Assembly: GCA_016928975.1 (NCBI GenBank)
Contig: JAFGJR010000295.1
Coordinates: forward strand, 1-47,863
From: Sedimentisphaerales bacterium
Lineage (GTDB): Bacteria; Planctomycetota; Phycisphaerae; Sedimentisphaerales; SG8-4
DNA length: 47,863 nt
Direction: 5' to 3'
A model generated the notes under the pieces. It had not been told where the DNA came from. It saw only the letters and a list, made by a program, of their open reading frames with translations, and did not search any database. The translations under genes and the position numbers were made by a program. Position 1 is the first letter of the stretch. The number at the start of each line of letters is the position of its first letter. Positions 42,415 to 47,863 of the stretch are shown here, piece by piece.

Positions 42415-45400
42415 ATGACTGACCAGTCCCAATCTGTCGATCGCAGACATCGCAGCACCTGCCCGGCACGGGCCCTATTCATTCTGCTGGCCGCGATGCT
42501 GCAAGCGGCTCACGCCGAGCCTTTGACCGTCACTCCATCGCCCTACTGGAAGAATCAGATCACCTATCCGTACGACACGTTCTGCAACAGCCGTTTCGTG
42601 GACGGGAAGGTCAAGTGGATCAAGTTCACGATTCTCCTGGAGCCATACGATCCCAACGTGGTCTACTTCCAGGACAGCAGCAAGTACGTGTTCCACTACA
42701 GCTTTGCCACGGATGTGCTCGACTCCTTCCGCGGGATGGCGGCTCCGCAGTTCAACGCGGTCACCCTGTTCGAGAAGAACCAAAAGGCCATCCTGGGCAC
42801 CGTCATCCTGCCCCCCGTGGTCGTCTGGCCGACAGAACCCCAGTTCCGTGAGTACGGCATTCAATTCGTGCGTCAGGACCCGTTCACGCGGGAACAGATT
42901 CGCGACTTGTTCCAGATCGTCAAAGCCCGTGTTGGCGCCCCGGCCGACGTGCAGGTGTTCTACTTCCCGACCTATGAGCAGCAGGCGGCCGCTTCCGCCA
43001 ATCGTGACTGGTTTGAATCCCAGGGCATCCCATTGGGTTCGACGGCGCGGTGGGCCAACGGCAATACCTGCTATTCGCCTGGATGGGCCTTCGGTAGACT
43101 CAATTACGTCCCCGGAGGCAGTATTGCCAGTGCCTACCACAGCGGCGTCCTCGAACCAGGCGACATCCTGCTCACCGACGGAGTGCCGGCCGAAGTGCCC
43201 TTCGTCGCGGGCATCATCTCCCTGGCCCCCTCCACGCCGAACTCGCATGTGGCCATCCTCGCCAAGACTTATATGGTGCCATTTGTCCACCTGGCCCTGG
43301 CGGCCGATGCCGAGTACATCCAGCAATTGATCGGACACCGAATCGTCTTCTGTGCCTACGAGGACGAGTTCGGAGTGGACGTGCGGATTCTGGATACCGA
43401 GGGCCTTCTGGACGATGCGGCCGTTGCGGAGATTCTGCAACTCAAGCAGCCCGCGCCTCTGGACATCTCGCCGATGGCGTCACTGGAAGCGTTTGGCGTC
43501 TCGGTGGAGGGATTGCAGGCCACGGACATTCAATACGTCGGCGGCAAGGCGGCCAACTTCAGTCTGCTGCGGGCCGCCGTGCCCGATAACTCCCCCCGGG
43601 CGGTCGCACTGACGTTCGATCTGTGGAACGCGTTTCTCGACCAGCCGCTCACCCCCGCCTCCGCCATCACCCTGATGCCGCAGGAGCACATGCTGTTCTG
43701 GGCCGACAATGACGAGCGGCAGGGCCCCACGCATACAAGCTTTCGATTGAGCGCAGACGGCGAGAGCGTCAGCCTATTCGATGTCGACGGAGCCACCCTG
43801 CTGGATTCGATTCAGTTCGGGCCCCAGAGCAGCGACGTCTCTTACGGACGCTGCGTCGACGGCGGCGACGTGTGGCAGACATTTGACCGCCCCACCCCCG
43901 GCCTGCCCAACTCCACAGTCCCGGGCGAGTACACGGGCAGTCTGGTCATCAATGAACTCATGGCGGACAACGAACGGACCATCGAAAACCCTTGCGAGAG
44001 CGGCGAGTACCCGGACTGGATCGAGCTTTACAACGCCTCGGATCAAGCCATCGCTCTCAACGGCATGTACCTGACCGACGATGCGAACGAGCCGACCCGG
44101 TGGCAGGTCCGCCCCGAGGTTATGGGTCCGACGTTGCGAGAGGAGATCGCCCGACGATTGTCGAAGTACACGGCGTACCCGCCCCCGGACATGCAGATGC
44201 TCTCGCGGGACCTGGCCTCGATTCGCAACCTGTTCACCAATCCCGGCGTCACCGATTTCATAGTGGAGCTGCAAGCGGCGGTGATCGACGTGCTGATCGA
44301 TCCAGAGTACAGCTTCGATCCCAACGTCCCTCTGCGATTCCGCAGTTCGACTAACGTCGAGGACAGCGTGGACTTCATCGGGGCGGGTCTCTACGACAGT
44401 TACAGCGGCTGCCTGGGCGACGCGATCGACCTTGATGACGACGGCCCGTGTGCCTGCGATCCGAACCGTGGGTCCGAGCGGGATGTCTTCCAGGCGATCC
44501 GGCAGGTCTTCGCCAGTTTCTATAACGACAACGCGTATTTGGAGCGGCTGCGTCACGGCCTGGACGAGACGAACGTCGGCATGGCCGTCGCGGTTCACCA
44601 CTCCTTCCCCGACGAGATCGAGCTGGCCAACGGCGTGGCGACCGTGGAGAAAGAAGGCAAGCAGGCCAACACACACATCACGCTGGTCACCCAGTTCGGG
44701 GCGGTCTCCGTGACCAATCCCGAGGATGGCTCGATCCCGGAGGAAGTGGCCGTGACAATCCTCCCCTCGGGTAGCAGTGCATGGCCTGAGCTCAAACGCG
44801 CGTCCAGTCTCGTCCGGCTGGGCGACACCGTCCTGACCGGCACCCTGCGCGGCAAATCCATCCAGGGCTCGAGCGACTACACCGACCTCCAGGCGCTGCT
44901 GCTGAAGGTCAGCGCGGAATTCGAACGAAGGACCGGCAAGTTCCCATATATTCTGGACCTCGAATACAAGAAAGTCGCTCCCGGCGGGCATGTGCTGCCG
45001 GCGGGAGGACTGGTCATCAAGCAGGTCCGCCAGGTCCCCTCACCCGACCGGATGCAGATCCCCTACCTGGTCAACCAGCCCACCACATTCGAAGTCTACA
45101 CCGGCGAGGTCGCACTGCTGGACACGGTCGATGTGTTCGCCGACCATCGCCTCAAGTCCCGTTGGAAGGTCCAGACTCGCAGTACGGTTCTGGATGCCAA
45201 TGCTCTCGGCGAGAGTCTCTACAGCGACGTGCAGATCGAATACCTCGATGAGGACCGGATTCGCACGATCTCGGGGACGATGTCGCTCCTGCCGTCCGCC
45301 AACCACAGCGTCAACGGCGACGACACCATCGATAGCTGGCAGTTGCCCGATCTGGAGAACCCCCGAACCTACCATCTCCAGACACCCGACGTGCCGACGG

Positions 45401-46011
45401 CCATTCCACCATCGCTACGACCGATCCTCGCGCCGCCGGATCTTGGCTCCACCGGCTACCGTGTCCCGTACCGGTTCCTGCCGCTGAATGTGGACTATAG
45501 TGTTCCAGTTATGTCCTGGCATCCCGCGGGCATGCGCCTCGTGACAGGCAACAAGGTGTACCTGGTGGCCTGCTCGCCGGCAAGCAGCGCCGATGTTCCC
45601 CAGGAGCGGTCCCTCGTGCACCACGGCGTCTCCATCCAATCGTACTTCTACTATCCTCCGCTGCCCCGAGGATTCACCAATTGGGAGCAGGCCGGCGGCA
45701 ATACCGCTCCATTGAAGCGATGGGATCGAACGGTCATCGAGGGCCTCACCACTGAACCGATCGTCTTGAAAGGGTACTACTCCCAGACATTCCGGCCGGA
45801 GCATCACAATGTCGCCGAGCATTTCCTGTTCGAGCCGAGGCTCGAGCCGGGAATCTCCGCCGGGATCGTCAGCCAGTTGCAGAGCAAGGGCATCCGGTTC
45901 ATCCACATGATTCTGGACAAGGACGGCGTCGGGGCTAACCAGTCGCGGATTCTCCTGTACGATTTCAACGCGAATCCCATCGACCTCACCACCGCTGGTG
46001 GTGGTCACTGA
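42415..46011 (+). CDS. Exported PEP/pyruvate-binding (ATP-grasp) protein with inserted lamin-tail halves
   Basis: The 1198-residue product has a signal peptide (ALFILLAAMLQAAHA). Residues ~40-370 are a unique N-terminal region. A PPDK-N/ATP-grasp domain starts with YVGGKAANFSLLRAAVP (~374-390) and continues at PLRFRSSTNVEDS (~640) and later LDLEYKKVAPGGHVLPAGGLVIKQVR. Between them (~416-562) lie two lamin-tail-domain halves in reversed order: the C-terminal type half HMLFWADNDERQGPTHTSFR...PTPGLPN, then the N-terminal type half LVINELMADNERTIEN...DWIELYNASDQ...GMYLTDD. No phosphohistidine domain is seen. An ATP-grasp outside the cytoplasm has no obvious nucleotide supply; its function is unknown. 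Confidence 0.8.
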   Translation: MTDQSQSVDRRHRSTCPARALFILLAAMLQAAHAEPLTVTPSPYWKNQITYPYDTFCNSRFVDGKVKWIKFTILLEPYDPNVVYFQDSSKYVFHYSFATDVLDSFRGMAAPQFNAVTLFEKNQKAILGTVILPPVVVWPTEPQFREYGIQFVRQDPFTREQIRDLFQIVKARVGAPADVQVFYFPTYEQQAAASANRDWFESQGIPLGSTARWANGNTCYSPGWAFGRLNYVPGGSIASAYHSGVLEPGDILLTDGVPAEVPFVAGIISLAPSTPNSHVAILAKTYMVPFVHLALAADAEYIQQLIGHRIVFCAYEDEFGVDVRILDTEGLLDDAAVAEILQLKQPAPLDISPMASLEAFGVSVEGLQATDIQYVGGKAANFSLLRAAVPDNSPRAVALTFDLWNAFLDQPLTPASAITLMPQEHMLFWADNDERQGPTHTSFRLSADGESVSLFDVDGATLLDSIQFGPQSSDVSYGRCVDGGDVWQTFDRPTPGLPNSTVPGEYTGSLVINELMADNERTIENPCESGEYPDWIELYNASDQAIALNGMYLTDDANEPTRWQVRPEVMGPTLREEIARRLSKYTAYPPPDMQMLSRDLASIRNLFTNPGVTDFIVELQAAVIDVLIDPEYSFDPNVPLRFRSSTNVEDSVDFIGAGLYDSYSGCLGDAIDLDDDGPCACDPNRGSERDVFQAIRQVFASFYNDNAYLERLRHGLDETNVGMAVAVHHSFPDEIELANGVATVEKEGKQANTHITLVTQFGAVSVTNPEDGSIPEEVAVTILPSGSSAWPELKRASSLVRLGDTVLTGTLRGKSIQGSSDYTDLQALLLKVSAEFERRTGKFPYILDLEYKKVAPGGHVLPAGGLVIKQVRQVPSPDRMQIPYLVNQPTTFEVYTGEVALLDTVDVFADHRLKSRWKVQTRSTVLDANALGESLYSDVQIEYLDEDRIRTISGTMSLLPSANHSVNGDDTIDSWQLPDLENPRTYHLQTPDVPTAIPPSLRPILAPPDLGSTGYRVPYRFLPLNVDYSVPVMSWHPAGMRLVTGNKVYLVACSPASSADVPQERSLVHHGVSIQSYFYYPPLPRGFTNWEQAGGNTAPLKRWDRTVIEGLTTEPIVLKGYYSQTFRPEHHNVAEHFLFEPRLEPGISAGIVSQLQSKGIRFIHMILDKDGVGANQSRILLYDFNANPIDLTTAGGGH

Positions 46012-46240
46012 ACCATCGGACAGGATAGAACCAAGACCAGTTGTGCCTGTTAAGCGACAGTGGGACCACCCTGTGGCGCCCGGATTGGTCGTAAGACGCT
46101 CTCCGGAAGTGGCGGCTCGTGGGGCGGGTACGGTGCCATGGGGCTTCACGTATTCGACCAGTCAGAGGCAAAACGTCATCGCCCTGCAGCGCACGCATGG
46201 CCGTGTCCAGAAAGCGGGATTGTCGCGTCAGTTTTTGCCG

Positions 46241-46269
46241 TTGACAAGACTCATCTGCGCAGGTAGCAT
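46241..46269 (+). promoter_or_regulatory. Sigma70 promoter of the calcium-binding repeat gene
   Basis: TTGACA (46241-46246) and TAGCAT (46264-46269) are separated by 17 bases, giving a long leader of about 260 nt. Confidence 0.65.
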
Positions 46270-46359
46270 GATTCTTGAGTTTCGCTCAAAACCTGCGTGT
46301 CGCACCACACGGGCACCGGTCGGTGGCTGCGTGCTCTCTGAAAGGACGGCCATACAACA

Positions 46360-46434
46360 ATGACGGCCGACATGATGTATACGAGTTGCCCTCATTCCAG
46401 TCAGGTACTCATCCTTCTGATGCTGCTCGCGTGA
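46360..46434 (+). CDS. Possible 24-residue leader peptide
   Basis: An ATG with GAAAGGACGG 12 bases upstream opens MTADMMYTSCPHSSQ followed by the hydrophobic end VLILLMLLA. It lies in the long leader of the gene at 46536. Only its position and hydrophobic tail support it; it may be chance. Confidence 0.2.
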   Translation: MTADMMYTSCPHSSQVLILLMLLA

Positions 46435-46535
46435 GATGTGTCTCAAGGACCGTCTCCACCCGTTCGTGTCAAGAGGTTCTTGATAATCGACGGTAATCGT
46501 GAAGCGTCTGGGGCATCCGTGATAGGAGAGGGAAA

Positions 46536-47863
46536 ATGAACACGCCGCGAATGAGGATCGAAGCGCTGGTAGTCGTCGGAGTGATCTGCCTTGCTTGTCC
46601 GACGAGTCTTCTCGCTCAGCAAGATTCGGATAGAGATGGAATTCCAGATTCCCGGGATAACTGCCCGTATACGTATAATCCGGGGCAAGAAGATGGCGAC
46701 GGAGACGGGGTAGGGGACGCCTGTGATAACTGCCCGCGCACGTATAATCCGGAGCAGCAGGACGCGGACCGGGATGGGGTAGGGGATGCCTGCGACAACT
46801 GCCCGCGTGCCTACAATCCAGGGCAAGAGGATGTGGACGCAGATGGCGTAGGGGATGCTTGCGACAACTGCCCGAGCAATTACAATCCGGGCCAGGTGGA
46901 TACGGATGCAGACGGGGTAGGAGATGGTTGCGACAACTGCCCGCGCACGTACAATCCACGGCAAGAGGATGCGGACAGAGATGGGATAGGAGACGCTTGT
47001 GACAACTGCCCGTATGTCTCCAATCCGAGACAGGAGGATTCGGACAGCGACGGCGTAGGCGATACGTGCGACAACTGCCCGCACACACATAATCCGGATC
47101 AGACGGATTTCGACGGCGATGGATACGGCGCCGCCTGCGACTGCGATGACGCAGATCTGCGCACCTATCCGGGCGCCCCGGAACTGTGCGACGGCAAGGA
47201 CAACGACTGCGACGGTGCGGTCCCGGTCGCCGAGCAGGACAACGACGGCGATGGATTCATGCCCTGCCAAGGCGACTGTGACGATTCCGACGCGAGTGTC
47301 CATCCAGGTGCGACAGAGATCTGCGACGGCAAAGACAACGACTGTGATGGCCAGGTCGATGAGGGCTGCACTACCTGGTATCGCGACAACGACGGGGACG
47401 GCTACGGCAATCCGAGCATCAGCACGGTCGCGCAAAGCCAGCCGACGGGTTACGTGGCCGACAACACGGACTGCGACGACACAAATGCGAGCACCCATCC
47501 TGGTGCTCCGGAGATCTGCGACGGCAGAGACAACAACTGTGATGGCGTGATTCCGGCGAATGAGTTAGATGGCGACGACGATGGGTGCACGCCCTGTCAG
47601 GGAGACTGCGACGACACCGACGGGAGCGTCAACCCCGGCGCGACAGAGACCTGCGACGGCAAAGACAACGACTGTGATGGCCAGGTCGACGAGGGATGCA
47701 CTACCTGGTATCGCGACAGCGATGGAGACGGCTACGGCGACCCGGGCGTCAGCACGGTCGCGCAAAGCCAGCCGGCGGGTTACGTGGCCGACAGCACGGA
47801 CTGCGACGACACTGATGCGAGTGCCCATCCAGGTGCGACAGAGATCTGCGACGGCAGAGATAA
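46536..47863 (+). CDS. Secreted thrombospondin type-3 / MopE-motif calcium-binding protein (partial)
   Basis: The reading frame is open to the right edge (442 codons shown; the C-terminus is missing). After a signal peptide (ALVVVGVICLACPTSLLAQ) come seven 23-residue thrombospondin type-3 repeats (D-x-D-x-DGVGD-x-CDNCP-x-x-x-NP-x-Q). From ~residue 190 follow larger MopE-like units (DCDD-D-x-V-x-PGA-E-CDG-DNDCDG-DEGC) alternating with TTWYRD-DGDGYG. The acidic loops should bind calcium, and Cys pairs may cross-link. The ATG follows GATAGGAGAGGG. It is probably a large surface protein; the last motif seen is still inside the repeat. Confidence 0.88.
   Translation, partial: MNTPRMRIEALVVVGVICLACPTSLLAQQDSDRDGIPDSRDNCPYTYNPGQEDGDGDGVGDACDNCPRTYNPEQQDADRDGVGDACDNCPRAYNPGQEDVDADGVGDACDNCPSNYNPGQVDTDADGVGDGCDNCPRTYNPRQEDADRDGIGDACDNCPYVSNPRQEDSDSDGVGDTCDNCPHTHNPDQTDFDGDGYGAACDCDDADLRTYPGAPELCDGKDNDCDGAVPVAEQDNDGDGFMPCQGDCDDSDASVHPGATEICDGKDNDCDGQVDEGCTTWYRDNDGDGYGNPSISTVAQSQPTGYVADNTDCDDTNASTHPGAPEICDGRDNNCDGVIPANELDGDDDGCTPCQGDCDDTDGSVNPGATETCDGKDNDCDGQVDEGCTTWYRDSDGDGYGDPGVSTVAQSQPAGYVADSTDCDDTDASAHPGATEICDGRD

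Larger units (their letters stand above)
46012..46535. other. Leader region of the calcium-binding repeat gene
   Basis: It contains a promoter (46241-46269), a TTGAG-TTTCG-CTCAA hairpin (~46273-46287), a possible 24-residue leader ORF (46360-46434), and a TCAAGA-GGT-TCTTGA palindrome (46469-46483). No larger gene is seen. Confidence 0.5.

Overview
The window reads as a Planctomycetes chromosome segment, most likely Phycisphaerae/Sedimentisphaerales-like. This is inferred from gene content: a Tat-exported sulfatase, dockerin-like 'DFDADxxVNFHDF' segments, a PEP-CTERM-type protein, lamin-tail and choice-of-anchor beta-helix proteins, a BlaI/BlaR1 (M56) pair, and an EF-P whose tip reads TPGN. 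No rRNA or convincing tRNA is visible.

Layout. 0.2-6.7 kb: a small beta-barrel-like protein, a frameshifted Mug/TDG-type glycosylase, an orphan terminase-small-subunit-like protein, efp, an RluA-type pseudouridine synthase, rsmE-rsmI, and a DUF4258/DUF2283/GIY-YIG cassette. 6.8-18.2 kb: catabolic and envelope genes: lipoprotein Ntn-hydrolase (penicillin-acylase family), sulfatase, APC permease, an exported metallo-beta-lactamase-fold/LamG/dockerin-like fusion, rpiB, and a 1145-residue FAD-dependent oxidoreductase fused to a second catalytic-looking domain. 18.3-25.7 kb: an orphan terminase large subunit, an HTH/Doc toxin-antitoxin pair, a hypothetical, a cysteine synthase and topA.

26-31.8 kb, all on the minus strand, is the most unusual part. 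Two secreted proteins consist almost entirely of the heptad C-P-x-x-x-T-x (about 37 and 30 copies). Each has nearby a paralogous small secreted protein that begins 'QNWNL' after its signal peptide, and a PEP-CTERM protein lies in the same block. The block looks like a duplicated module for a disulfide-rich extracellular or envelope structure. I do not recognise it as a described system.

33-47.9 kb: a GroES-like protein and a POT transporter; blaI-blaR1 with a clear BlaI-type palindrome; a ~2 kb tandem duplication of LRR/beta-helix exported proteins that includes the promoter; a large exported PEP/pyruvate-binding (ATP-grasp) protein interrupted by lamin-tail halves in swapped order; and a calcium-binding thrombospondin-3/MopE-motif protein that runs off the right edge. 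Two coding genes carry in-frame palindromic intergenic-type repeats.

Overall the housekeeping genes (translation, topoisomerase, cysteine synthesis) are ordinary. The novelty lies in the secreted repeat proteins, the repeat insertions and the orphan terminase parts. All assignments come from reading motifs in the translated sequence; no database search was run.
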